Shown piece by piece: positions 1-6,775 of a stretch of DNA of 6,979 nt (position 1 is the first letter of the stretch; every line of letters begins with the position of its first letter). The stretch is from Gammaproteobacteria bacterium (lineage in GTDB: Bacteria > Pseudomonadota > Gammaproteobacteria > Steroidobacterales > Steroidobacteraceae), in the NCBI GenBank assembly GCA_019242385.1, contig JAFAVO010000197.1, positions 1 to 6,979 of the forward strand, in the 5' to 3' direction. The notes beneath the pieces were generated by a model. The model ran no database searches. It was not told where the DNA came from and was given only the letters and a program-made list of their open reading frames with translations. A program made the position numbers and the translations under genes.

Positions 1-189
1 CACTTCCGCTGGCAGATCCGCACCTTCTGGTATGCGCTGCTGTGGCTGGTGGTGTGCGGACTGCTGGCGGTCACCATCATCGGCATTCCGCTGGCGCTGC
101 TCGGTTACGCTGCGCTCGCCGTGTGGATCATCTACCGCGTCGCGCGCGGCTGGCTGGCGCTCAAGGACGGGCGCCCGATGTACGTATGA
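1..189 (+). CDS. Small inner-membrane protein, DUF4870-like, C-terminal part (5' end outside window)
   Basis: The reading frame is open from the first base to a TGA at 187-189, giving the last 62 residues of a protein. It opens with HFRWQIRTFWYALLW, followed by a hydrophobic stretch that can form two closely spaced membrane helices (about residues 9-28 and 29-45 of the fragment), and ends with YRVARGWLALKDGRPMYV. The HFRWQIRTFW...YR..RGW..L.DG.PM pattern is what I recall from small proteobacterial multi-pass membrane proteins of the DUF4870/COG3671 type, whose function is unknown. The family assignment is from memory of the motif and could not be searched. The stop codon overlaps the lptM start (ATGA), so the two genes are probably translationally coupled and in one operon. 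Confidence 0.72.
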   Translation, partial: HFRWQIRTFWYALLWLVVCGLLAVTIIGIPLALLGYAALAVWIIYRVARGWLALKDGRPMYV

Positions 190-467
190 GACCGTGCGCA
201 TCTGCCGCGGCAGGCGCGGTCGCGCTCAGTGTCGCGCTCCTGCTCGCGGGGTGCGGTCAGAAGGGTCCGCTCTACCTGCCCGAGAGGGGCGGTGCCGTGG
301 TCACGGCGCCGGCCGAAGGGCCTCCGCCGGCACCGGTGCCTTCGGGTCAGCCACCCGCGGTATCGCCCGCTCCACAGCCGCAGAGCACCACAGAGCCCCC
401 GCCACCGGGTGGCGCTCCGCCGCCGCCCAAGAAATCCGACACGGACGAGGATCAGAACCCCAAGTAG
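186..467 (+). CDS. lptM: LPS-assembly lipoprotein LptM (YifL-type small lipoprotein)
   Basis: This is a 93-residue lipoprotein. Residues 1-22 form a signal peptide with a lipobox LLAGC, so the lipidated cysteine is C23. The sequence right after it, GCGQKGPLYLP (22-32), is the hallmark of the LptM/YifL family. In E. coli LptM binds the LptD/LptE translocon in the outer membrane and helps its oxidative maturation; that role is known of the family and inferred here. The rest is a low-complexity proline- and alanine-rich tail ending in a charged segment (KKSDTDEDQNPK), longer than the compact E. coli protein. The ATG at 186 is chosen because it gives a complete signal peptide and overlaps the upstream stop; the frame stays open upstream to 42, but that extension would bury the lipobox. 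No clear Shine-Dalgarno is visible, which fits coupling to the upstream gene. In many proteobacteria lptM is followed by lysA; here a convergent gene follows. Confidence 0.9.
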   Translation: MRPCASAAAGAVALSVALLLAGCGQKGPLYLPERGGAVVTAPAEGPPPAPVPSGQPPAVSPAPQPQSTTEPPPPGGAPPPPKKSDTDEDQNPK

Positions 468-500
468 CCACGTGCACCGGGGGCGCATGCGCACCTGCGT

Positions 501-559
501 CTCAGGCGCGAATCAGCCGCCTCAGGCGCATATCAGGCCTTAGGCCCGTATCAGGCCGC
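501..559. repeat. About three imperfect 20-bp tandem repeats at a convergent gene junction
   Basis: The units are CTCAGGCGCGAATCAGCCGC (501-520), CTCAGGCGCATATCAGGCCT (521-540) and a third, slightly shifted copy at 540-559 with core TATCAGGCC. Adjacent copies agree at about 15 of 19-20 positions. The array lies between the 3' ends of lptM and the DUF1501 gene and runs into the last codons and stop of the latter. It also contains the near-palindrome GGCCTTAGGCC around 537-547. There is no T-tract, so I do not call it a terminator. Confidence 0.6.
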
Positions 560-1763
560 GCAACGGGCGCGCGCCAGCGCTGTCGGGAAAGACCTCCTGC
601 TCCAGCCTACGCGGTGGCGCTGCCAGGTGCTCTGTCAGCACGCACTTGAGCACAGAGCGCAGGTCCAGGGTCGGTGCGAGATCACGTCCCTGATAGAGGG
701 CGCGCGGCGCCAGCCCGGGCCAGTCGGCCAGCACACGGCCGCCGGCGACCGCACCGCCGAGCAGGAACGCCGCGGTTGCGGTGCCGTGATCGGTGCCGCG
801 TGTGCCGTTGAGTGCCGCGGTCCGGCCGAACTCGGTGAGGAGCAGCACCGCCGTATCGTTCCACGCCGGCCCGAGCTCCTGACGCAACGCCGCGAGCCCC
901 GCATCGAGCTCACCGAGACGCGCGGCGAGCTGTCCCTGCGCCGCACCCTCGTTGGCATGAGTGTCCCAGCCGTGCGTGTCGAACACGGCCACCTTCGGAC
1001 CCTCCTCGCGCCGCAGGAACTCACCCGCCGCGCGCACCACCTCGGCGTAGCGCGCTTTACCGCGGGCATTGCCGGCGGCCGCCTGCGCCGACATGACATC
1101 GGCCGCCGCATCGTCGCCTGCGGCGATGGCGTTGGCGGTGAGCGCATCGGCCAGGCGGGCCGCGAGCAGTCGATCGCCGGCGTAGAGATCGGTGATCCGC
1201 GACAGCGTGTCATCATCAGGTGCCAGGAGCTTCGAAGACGACCAGGAAGTGACGGCGGCCGGCCCGCGCATCACGAGCGGCAGATTCTGTCCGAGCGACA
1301 CGCCCATCTCGCGCCCGGAGGGCGCGCGCACAGCAGTCAGCGCCCGATTGAGCCAGCCGGTCTGCAGCGCGTGCGGCCGCGTCGTGCCATTCTCGAGCAC
1401 GTCCTGTCCATCGAAGTGTGAGCGCTCGCGATACGGACTCGCGAGCGCATGCAGGACCACGAGCTCGCGCCCCTGGTAGCACTCCTGGAGGAAAACAAGG
1501 GATGGGTGCAGACCGAAGAAGCCATCGAGCTTGAGCGCACCTGCGCTCTCCCCCGGTGGATGCAGCGCCAGCTCGCGCCGCAGCCGTGCGTAGTCGGGAT
1601 CCCCGAGGGGCGGCACCGCCGCGAGTCCATCGAGCGCTCCACGCAGGATCACGAGCACGAAGCGCGATTTGCGCGTGTCGGGTTGCGCGAAGGAGACGCG
1701 CGTGGACAGGAGCGCACCTCCTGCAAAGGCTGCGGCGCTCGTGAGGAAATGCCGTCGTTGCAT
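540..1763 (-). CDS. DUF1501 family protein with Tat-type signal peptide
   Basis: This gene encodes 407 residues. The N-terminus MQRRHFLTSAAAFAGGALL carries a twin-arginine motif (R3 R4 x F6 L7) and a hydrophobic segment, so export through the Tat pathway is likely. DUF1501 proteins belong to the alkaline-phosphatase/sulfatase-like fold superfamily and have no established substrate. Conserved blocks seen are LRGALDGL (40-47), RSHFDGQD (114-121), DTHGWDTH (262-269) and the C-terminal LLLTEFGRT (307-315) with GTDHGTA (323-329); the D/H-rich blocks are probable metal or active-site positions. The frame stays open upstream to about 2033, but the ATG at 1761-1763 is chosen for its GGAGGT ribosome-binding site and the Tat leader directly after it. 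It follows the DUF1800 gene by 14 bp on the same strand, so the two are almost certainly one operon. The family call is firm; the biochemical role is unknown. Confidence 0.92.
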   Translation of the reverse strand: MQRRHFLTSAAAFAGGALLSTRVSFAQPDTRKSRFVLVILRGALDGLAAVPPLGDPDYARLRRELALHPPGESAGALKLDGFFGLHPSLVFLQECYQGRELVVLHALASPYRERSHFDGQDVLENGTTRPHALQTGWLNRALTAVRAPSGREMGVSLGQNLPLVMRGPAAVTSWSSSKLLAPDDDTLSRITDLYAGDRLLAARLADALTANAIAAGDDAAADVMSAQAAAGNARGKARYAEVVRAAGEFLRREEGPKVAVFDTHGWDTHANEGAAQGQLAARLGELDAGLAALRQELGPAWNDTAVLLLTEFGRTAALNGTRGTDHGTATAAFLLGGAVAGGRVLADWPGLAPRALYQGRDLAPTLDLRSVLKCVLTEHLAAPPRRLEQEVFPDSAGARPLRGLIRA

Positions 1764-1769
1764 GACCGT

Positions 1770-1775
1770 ACCTCC
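1770..1775 (-). promoter_or_regulatory. Ribosome-binding site that fixes the DUF1501 start
   Basis: Read on the minus strand, GGAGGT stands 6 nt before the ATG at 1763. It lies inside the 14-bp gap after the DUF1800 stop codon. It is the best Shine-Dalgarno match noted in the window and decides against the longer upstream-open reading of the DUF1501 frame. Confidence 0.85.
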
Positions 1776-1777
1776 GC

Positions 1778-3184
1778 TCAGCGCCGCATGAACTCGGGAG
1801 CGGCGAGCAGCAGCGTGAGCGCCTGCGCTGCGCTGGCTGCATGGGCCAGCGCCTGGCGCGTCGCGGTGGTGAGATTGGCGCCGAGCAACTGGGGTGCGAG
1901 CTCCAGCGCATCGCGCCGGCTGCCGAGCCGAGCGCCAACGGCGTCCGCCCATTGGATACGCTTCATCAATGCCGACGCGCCGTCCCAGTCGGCGCTGCGG
2001 TCCGGCCAGCCGGCGGGCGATCCCGGTTGCCACGTGCGCTGACCGAGGATCTCGAAGGGCGCAAGCGGCGCGCGACCGGCTTCGACCGGCACCGCCAGGC
2101 CGCGGAAGCTCGAGACCACGTAGTCGGCGGGTGTCTTGTATTTCGCGAGCGGCTCGAGCCAGGCTTCGCGAGTGTCGACCAAGGCCGCGTAGACACTCGG
2201 CAGGTCGCCGCCACTGCGCGCAAACGCATCCGCGAGCCGCGCCACCACCTGCGGTGGAGGCTCATCGGTGATGAAGTGCCGGGCGAGCTTGGTGGCGATG
2301 AAGTGCGCCGTGGCGCGCTCGCGCGCGAGATCGCGCAGCACCGCGGCGCCCTGACCGAATCCCTCATCCGCGTAACGCCGGCCGCGCACCATCTTGGCTC
2401 CAGGCTCGTGCAGCTCCGCCCGGAACACGAAGCGGCCGGGCTCGCCACCAGCGAAGCGACCACCTTCCCCACCGATCGACCATCCGGTGAGCACCTGCGC
2501 GAAGCTGGTCACGTCCTGCTGCGTGTAGCCCCCGCCGACCCCGAGGGTGTGCAGCTCGAGAATCTCGCGCGCGAGGTTCTCGTTGATGCCGATGCGTGGG
2601 GCCTCGCGGCGCGCGCGCCGCTGCGCTACGGGCGAGTTCGGGCCGACCGAGAGGTAGTTATCGAGGTAGAGCTGCATGGCGGGATGCGTCTCGACCGCGA
2701 GCAGCAGGTCCGTGAAGCTGCCGAGCACGTGGGGCCGGATGGCTTCGCGCTCGAAGCTGCCGGCGAGACCGGCGAGAAACTGCTTGTCGATGGAGACTGC
2801 GAAGTGGTTGGTCCAGAACTGCGTCAGCCGCTCGAGGAAGGGCCGCTCGGTGGACACCGCGAGCCGCAGCCGCGCGGTCGCCTCGGTGGCATAGATCGGG
2901 CGCAGGAACTGCGGCAGCCGCTGCTGCGCGGGCTCATCGGCCGCCGCCCCGCCCTGGGCGGCTTGCTGGCGGCGCTCGGCCTGGATCTCCCGCCGCAACT
3001 TCAGTGCCTGTGCAAGGATCTGCGCGGAGCTCAGCAGCTCTGCGTCTGCGAGTGACGGGGGCGGCGCGCGCAGCTGTGTCCGCAGCCAGCCACGCGCATC
3101 GGCACCGATCAGCGCGAGCTCGCCGGGGCGCGCGCCGAGGCCAAAGCGGTTGGCGGCGATGGCAGCTGTAATGTCCTCAGACAT
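1778..3184 (-). CDS. DUF1800 family protein
   Basis: The protein has 468 residues, within the usual DUF1800 range. Family blocks in order are NRFGLGARPGE (12-22), FWTNHFAVS (123-131), HPAMQLYLDN (167-176) with GPNS (181-184), NENLAREILELHTLG (201-215), GYTQQDV (219-225), LTGW (232-235), LARHFITDEPP (300-310), AWLEPLAKYKTPADY (341-355) and TWQPGSPAGWPD (384-395). These make the family assignment near certain, although its molecular function is unknown. No signal peptide is visible at the N-terminus (MSEDITAAIAANRFG), in contrast to its Tat-tagged DUF1501 partner; if the two act together, this one may be exported by piggyback or stay in the cytoplasm, which is inference. The start at 3184 gives the typical short lead-in before NRFGLGARP. 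It has no obvious Shine-Dalgarno; a small inverted repeat sits directly before the ATG. It is the first gene of the two-gene operon and is divergent from polA. Confidence 0.93.
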   Translation of the reverse strand: MSEDITAAIAANRFGLGARPGELALIGADARGWLRTQLRAPPPSLADAELLSSAQILAQALKLRREIQAERRQQAAQGGAAADEPAQQRLPQFLRPIYATEATARLRLAVSTERPFLERLTQFWTNHFAVSIDKQFLAGLAGSFEREAIRPHVLGSFTDLLLAVETHPAMQLYLDNYLSVGPNSPVAQRRARREAPRIGINENLAREILELHTLGVGGGYTQQDVTSFAQVLTGWSIGGEGGRFAGGEPGRFVFRAELHEPGAKMVRGRRYADEGFGQGAAVLRDLARERATAHFIATKLARHFITDEPPPQVVARLADAFARSGGDLPSVYAALVDTREAWLEPLAKYKTPADYVVSSFRGLAVPVEAGRAPLAPFEILGQRTWQPGSPAGWPDRSADWDGASALMKRIQWADAVGARLGSRRDALELAPQLLGANLTTATRQALAHAASAAQALTLLLAAPEFMRR

Positions 3185-3198
3185 GCGCTAGATAGCGC
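3185..3198. promoter_or_regulatory. Inverted repeat directly upstream of the DUF1800 start
   Basis: GCGCT (3185-3189) and AGCGC (3194-3198) form a perfect 5-bp inverted repeat around AGAT, extendable by one pair. It touches the DUF1800 start codon and occupies the place of the Shine-Dalgarno. In RNA it could form a small hairpin limiting initiation; in DNA it could be a short operator. Both readings are inference from position and symmetry. Confidence 0.35.
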
Positions 3199-3214
3199 GG
3201 CGCGCAGCGCGGGG

Positions 3215-3248
3215 TTGACCGTAGCCGCTGCAGCGCGTCCGTTATACT
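3215..3248 (+). promoter_or_regulatory. Candidate polA promoter, overlapping a divergent -10 element
   Basis: TTGACC (3215-3220) matches a -35 in 5 of 6 positions and TATACT (3243-3248) matches a -10 in 5 of 6, but they are 22 bp apart, longer than the usual 17, so they may not work as a pair. The same bases read on the minus strand give TATAAC (3246 to 3241), a 5 of 6 match to a -10 facing the DUF1800 operon. The 27-nt stretch between TATACT and the polA ATG is pyrimidine-rich (CTTTCGATTTCACTTTCC before the ATG) with no Shine-Dalgarno. Confidence 0.45.
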
Positions 3249-3275
3249 CGCGGCCCGCTTTCGATTTCACTTTCC

Positions 3276-6029
3276 ATGGCGCGCAATCCCGACCTCGTTC
3301 TCGTCGACGGCTCGTCTTATGTCTACCGGGCCTTTTACGCCGCCCCCGCCGTCGCGCGGCTGGCGACTACGCGCGGGGAGCCGACCGGCGCGGTGCTGGT
3401 CGTCATCAACATGCTCAACAAGTTGATCAAGGACTTCCGCCCGCACCACATCGCGGTGGTGTTCGATGCGCCCGGCAAGACCTTCCGCGACCAGCTGTTC
3501 GCGGAATACAAGGCCTCGCGGCCCGGCATGCCCGATGAGCTGCGCGCGCAGGTGCCGCCATTGCTCGCCATCATCGAGGCGCAGGGGCTGCCGCTGCTGC
3601 GCGAGCCGGGCGTCGAGGCGGACGATGTCATTGGTACGCTCGCCTGTCGCGCGGCGCGCGCCGGTCAACAGGTGCTCATCTCCACCGGCGACAAGGACAT
3701 GGCGCAGCTGGTGAGCGAGTCCATCACCCTCATCAACACCATGACCGACTCGCGTCTCGACCGCGAGGGCGTCAAGCTCAAATTCGACGTCTACCCCGAG
3801 CAGATCGCCGACTACCTCGCGTTGATCGGCGACGACATCGACAACATCCCCGGCATCGACAAGGTCGGGCCGAAGACCGCGGCAAAGCTGCTCGCACAAT
3901 ACGGCAGTCTCGATGAGCTGATCGCGCACGTGGGGGAAATTCCCGGCCGGGTCGGGGAGAACCTGCGGACGGGGTTGACGCGGCTCGAGCTGTCGCGGCG
4001 TCTCGCCACCATCCGCACCGATCTCGAGCTCTCGGTCTCACTCGAGGCGCTCACCCCGCGCACGCCCGATGTGGCGAAGCTCCGCGAGCTCTACAACCAG
4101 CTCGAGTTGCGTGGACCGCTGCGGCAGCTCGAGACGGGCGAAGCGGCGATCGCTGCAGATGTGTCCATTCCGCCGCCGCCGCCGACCCCGGTGATAACCG
4201 CTGGCGCCGAAGCGCCCGGGACGCGGCAGTACGCGACGCTCACCGACTGGGAGGCGCTCGGGCACTGGCTGAGATTGCTCGAGGAGGCCGAGCTCTTCGC
4301 CTTCGACATCGAGACGACGAGTCCCGAGTACATGCGCGCCGAGATCGTTGGTCTCTCGTTCGCCCTCGGCGCAGGCCGCGCCGCGTATGTGCCCCTCGCA
4401 CACGCCTATCCGGGTGCTCCGGATCAGCTGCCGCGCGCCGAGGTGCTCGCGCGGCTCAAACCGCTGCTCGAGGATCCCGCGCGCGGCAAGGTGACTCACG
4501 ACATCAAGTACGTCGCGCACGCGCTGGCGCACGCGGGCATCACGCTGCGCGGCATGCGCTTCGACACCATGCTCGAGTCGTACGTACTGAACAGTGTCGC
4601 CACCAACCACGAGATGGACTCCGACGCGCACCGTTATCTCGGGCTACGCCCGCTCAGCTACACGGACCTGACCGGCAGGGGCGCCAAGCAGATCGGCTTC
4701 GATCAGGTCCCGGTGGAGCGCGCGAGCGAGTACGCCGCCGAGCACACCGACATGACGCTGCGCCTGCACCAGGCGCTGTGGGCGCAGCTGAGCGGTTTTC
4801 CGCCGCTGGCGCGCCTGTATAAGGAGATCGAGCAGCCGCTCGTGCCGGTGCTGCTCGCCATGGAGCAGCATGGGGTGCTGGTCGATCGTGAGCAGCTGCG
4901 CGTGCAGAGCCGCGAGTTCGCGCGCCAGCTGCAGGAACTGCTGCTGCAGGCGCACCGCGAGGCCGGGCACGAATTCAACATCGAGTCTCCGCGCCAGCTG
5001 CAGCAGATCCTCTTCGAGCGGCTGCAGCTGCCGGTGCGCCGTCGCACCCCGACCGGGCAGCCCTCGACCGCGGAGGATGTGCTCGAGGATCTGGCGGCAA
5101 GCTATGCCCTGCCGCGCCTGGTGCTCGAGTACCGCGCACTCGCCAAGCTCAAATCCACCTACACCGACAAGCTCCCGGAGCTGGTGAACGAGCGCACCGG
5201 GCGCATCCACACCAGCTACGCGCAGGCGGTCGCCGCGACCGGCCGCCTCTCCTCGGTCGAGCCTAACCTGCAGAACATTCCGATACGGCATCCCGAAGGG
5301 CGCCGCATCCGCAAGGCTTTCATCGCGCCGCCCGGCTCGGTGCTGCTCGCGGCGGACTACTCGCAGATCGAGCTGCGCATCATGGCGCACCTTTCAGGAG
5401 ATGAGAGCCTGCGGGCCGCTTTCGCCGAAGACCGCGACGTGCACCAGGCGACCGCCGCCGAGGTGTTCGGTGTCGAGCTCGAGGCGGTCAGCGCGGATCA
5501 GCGCCGCACGGCCAAGGTGATCAATTTCGGTCTCATGTACGGCATGTCCTCCTTCGGCCTCGCGCGCAATCTCGGCATCGAGCGCAGCGCGGCGCAGCAG
5601 TACGTCGAGCGCTACTTCCAGCGCTACCCCGGAGTGCGGCGGTTCATGGACGACATGCGCGTGCAGGCGCGCGAGCTCGGCTACGTCGAGACCGTGTTCG
5701 GCCGCCGCCTCTATCTGCCGGACATCCGCTCAGGCAATCCTCAGCTGCGGCAGTATTCCGAGCGGGCGGCCATCAACGCCCCGATGCAGGGCACCGCCGC
5801 GGACATCATCAAGCGCGCAATGGTGAACGTGCACGAGTGGTGCCGGGAGTCGGCGGCGCCGGCGCGGCTGATCATGCAGGTGCACGATGAGCTCGTGCTG
5901 GAGGTGCGCGCGGATGCGCTCGAGTCCGTGGCTGCCGCGGTGCGCGAGCACATGCGGCGCGCAGCCACGCTCACCGTTCCGTTACGCGTCGATGTGGGCA
6001 GCGGTGCCAACTGGGACGAGGCGCACTAG
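3276..6029 (+). CDS. polA: DNA polymerase I, with a probably inactive 3'-5' proofreading domain
   Basis: This 917-residue protein fills RNA-primer gaps and repairs DNA in the cytoplasm (E. coli Pol I has 928 residues). The 5'-nuclease domain (1 to about 290) keeps its acidic motifs: LVDGSSY (D11), VVFDAPGK (D64), GVEADD (E114, D116, D117), STGDKD (D139, D141) and GDDIDNIPG. A proline-rich linker (P299-P303 and P305) follows. The 3'-5' exonuclease domain (about 318-505) keeps D344 and E346 in FDIET, equal to E. coli D355/E357, but has V413 in KYVAH where E. coli has D424, and H490 in YAAEH where E. coli has D501. The same 11-residue offset holds at Y486 (Y497), so this is substitution and not misalignment. 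The polymerase domain is intact: ADYSQIELR with D694 (D705), RRTAKVINFGLMYG with R743, K747, F751 and Y755, and VHDE with D871/E872 (D882/E883). I infer active polymerase and 5' nuclease with little or no proofreading. Confidence 0.98.
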   Translation: MARNPDLVLVDGSSYVYRAFYAAPAVARLATTRGEPTGAVLVVINMLNKLIKDFRPHHIAVVFDAPGKTFRDQLFAEYKASRPGMPDELRAQVPPLLAIIEAQGLPLLREPGVEADDVIGTLACRAARAGQQVLISTGDKDMAQLVSESITLINTMTDSRLDREGVKLKFDVYPEQIADYLALIGDDIDNIPGIDKVGPKTAAKLLAQYGSLDELIAHVGEIPGRVGENLRTGLTRLELSRRLATIRTDLELSVSLEALTPRTPDVAKLRELYNQLELRGPLRQLETGEAAIAADVSIPPPPPTPVITAGAEAPGTRQYATLTDWEALGHWLRLLEEAELFAFDIETTSPEYMRAEIVGLSFALGAGRAAYVPLAHAYPGAPDQLPRAEVLARLKPLLEDPARGKVTHDIKYVAHALAHAGITLRGMRFDTMLESYVLNSVATNHEMDSDAHRYLGLRPLSYTDLTGRGAKQIGFDQVPVERASEYAAEHTDMTLRLHQALWAQLSGFPPLARLYKEIEQPLVPVLLAMEQHGVLVDREQLRVQSREFARQLQELLLQAHREAGHEFNIESPRQLQQILFERLQLPVRRRTPTGQPSTAEDVLEDLAASYALPRLVLEYRALAKLKSTYTDKLPELVNERTGRIHTSYAQAVAATGRLSSVEPNLQNIPIRHPEGRRIRKAFIAPPGSVLLAADYSQIELRIMAHLSGDESLRAAFAEDRDVHQATAAEVFGVELEAVSADQRRTAKVINFGLMYGMSSFGLARNLGIERSAAQQYVERYFQRYPGVRRFMDDMRVQARELGYVETVFGRRLYLPDIRSGNPQLRQYSERAAINAPMQGTAADIIKRAMVNVHEWCRESAAPARLIMQVHDELVLEVRADALESVAAAVREHMRRAATLTVPLRVDVGSGANWDEAH

Positions 6030-6066
6030 CGGCCGGCTGTGTTACGGTCCGGCGCTTTCAGCCCTG

Positions 6067-6072
6067 AAGGAG
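6067..6072 (+). promoter_or_regulatory. Ribosome-binding site of the beta-barrel gene
   Basis: AAGGAG lies 5 nt before the ATG at 6078. It selects this start over an in-frame ATG at 6039, which would add 13 non-hydrophobic residues in front of the signal peptide. Confidence 0.85.
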
Positions 6073-6077
6073 CTTTC

Positions 6078-6632
6078 ATGCGCAAAGCAATGCTGCTGCT
6101 GAGCCTGTCGGCGCTCGGCGCCGGTGCGGCGCACGCGGCGAACGGATTCTTTTACGTGGGCGTCGGGGTCGTGCGTAACTCCCTGAGCGACATTACCTCG
6201 ATCGGCGGCCTGCCGGAGCTCAAGAACACGTCCTGGAAAGCCTATGGAGGCGTGCGTCCGCTCGACTGGCTCGCGGTCGAAGCCGACTACATCGATCTTG
6301 GCAGCAACAGTGGCACGAATGCGTCTGGTTCGAGCGGAAACACGAACGGCAGCGCGTTTGCCACTTACGCCGTTGGCTTCCTGCCGATTCCGCTACCGAT
6401 CGTGGACGTCTTCGGTAAGGCGGGCTTCGCGCGCTGGAAGTACGACGGCAGTGTCACGGCACCCTCTTCCAGTCCTTTGGGTTTCTCGACACGGGGTACC
6501 GATTTCGCCTGGGGCATCGGCGTGCAGGCCCACCTCAGCATGGTCGGCGCCCGGCTCGAGTACGAAAACTTCAACGTACCCAACACCAGCGGTGCCCGCG
6601 TAACGTCGCTTTCGGTGTTTCTGAACCTGTGA
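6078..6632 (+). CDS. Small outer-membrane beta-barrel protein
   Basis: The gene encodes 184 residues. Residues 1-20 form a Sec signal peptide with an AHA-A cleavage site after A20. The mature part is built of alternating hydrophobic/polar strands typical of 8-stranded OmpA-like or OmpW-like barrels: FFYVGVGVV (24-32), WKAYGGVRP, WLAVEADYIDL, a Ser/Gly/Asn-rich loop, FATYAVGFL, VDVFGKAGFARWKYD, FAWGIGVQAHL, VGARLEYENFNV and a last strand TSLSVFLNL that reaches the C-terminus. It ends in Leu instead of the usual Phe. The fit is to the general OMP_b-brl type; a specific substrate or function is not recognisable. It starts 48 bp after polA with no clear promoter of its own, so it may be read through from polA. 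The stop codon lies in the first copy of a 17-bp tandem repeat. Confidence 0.85.
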   Translation: MRKAMLLLSLSALGAGAAHAANGFFYVGVGVVRNSLSDITSIGGLPELKNTSWKAYGGVRPLDWLAVEADYIDLGSNSGTNASGSSGNTNGSAFATYAVGFLPIPLPIVDVFGKAGFARWKYDGSVTAPSSSPLGFSTRGTDFAWGIGVQAHLSMVGARLEYENFNVPNTSGARVTSLSVFLNL

Positions 6633-6673
6633 CCCCGCCGAGCCGGTGACCCCGCCGAGCCGGTGACCCGGCT
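6630..6673. repeat. 17-bp tandem repeat over the beta-barrel stop codon, ending in a hairpin
   Basis: TGACCCCGCCGAGCCGG occurs twice without change (6630-6646 and 6647-6663), and a degenerate third copy begins at 6664 (TGACCCGGCTGCG). The TGA of copy one is the stop codon of the beta-barrel gene. The junction to the third copy makes a perfect hairpin, AGCCGG (6658-6663), loop TGAC, CCGGCT (6668-6673). No T-tract follows, so it is not an ordinary intrinsic terminator, though it could protect the mRNA 3' end. Confidence 0.85.
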
Positions 6674-6712
6674 GCGTAATGGCTGAGCTACCGTCCTAGT
6701 CTGTGGCGCCAA

Positions 6713-6775
6713 AGAGACAGTTCCTTAAGCAAGCTTATGATTGGCATAGGTATTTTTTAAAGGACAGAATGGAAC
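6713..6775 (+). promoter_or_regulatory. AT-rich patch with alternative sigma-70-like promoter elements
   Basis: This stretch is far richer in A and T than the rest of the window. It contains GAGACA (6714-6719), 16 bp, TATGAT (6736-6741), and separately TTGGCA (6741-6746), 18 bp, CAGAAT (6765-6770). Both are partial sigma-70 matches. TAAGC-AA-GCTTA (6726-6737) is a perfect short inverted repeat over the first -10 and could be an operator. Transcripts from here would extend the predicted small RNA at its 5' end. Confidence 0.35.

Noticed and set aside
627..1421. A 264-codon plus-strand open frame opposite DUF1501
   Set aside because: It mirrors codons of a strongly supported DUF1501 gene, has low-complexity Arg/Gly-rich composition and no recognisable motif.
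1764..2033. A longer N-terminus for DUF1501 reaching into DUF1800
   Set aside because: It would overlap DUF1800 and place a Tat leader inside the protein; the GGAGGT site and RRHFL leader support the start at 1763.
1841..3055. A 404-codon plus-strand open frame antisense to DUF1800
   Set aside because: DUF1800 family motifs run through the full opposite strand; long antisense frames are expected at this G+C content, and this product shows no recognisable family motif.
3267..3929. A 220-codon minus-strand open frame opposite polA
   Set aside because: It is the shadow of the conserved 5'-nuclease domain of polA; similar shadows at 4038-4631 and 4644-5390 were dropped for the same reason.
6039..6077. 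A 13-residue longer start for the beta-barrel protein
   Set aside because: It would precede a clear signal peptide and ignore the AAGGAG site 5 nt before the ATG at 6078.
6674..6720. tRNA-like segment on the minus strand (GGTAGCTCAG)
   Set aside because: Only a D-arm-like string is present; no acceptor stem, anticodon arm or T-arm could be laid out around it.
6741..6758. Sigma-54-like promoter (TTGGCA...TTTTTT)
   Set aside because: The -24 GG is present but the required GC at -12 is missing.
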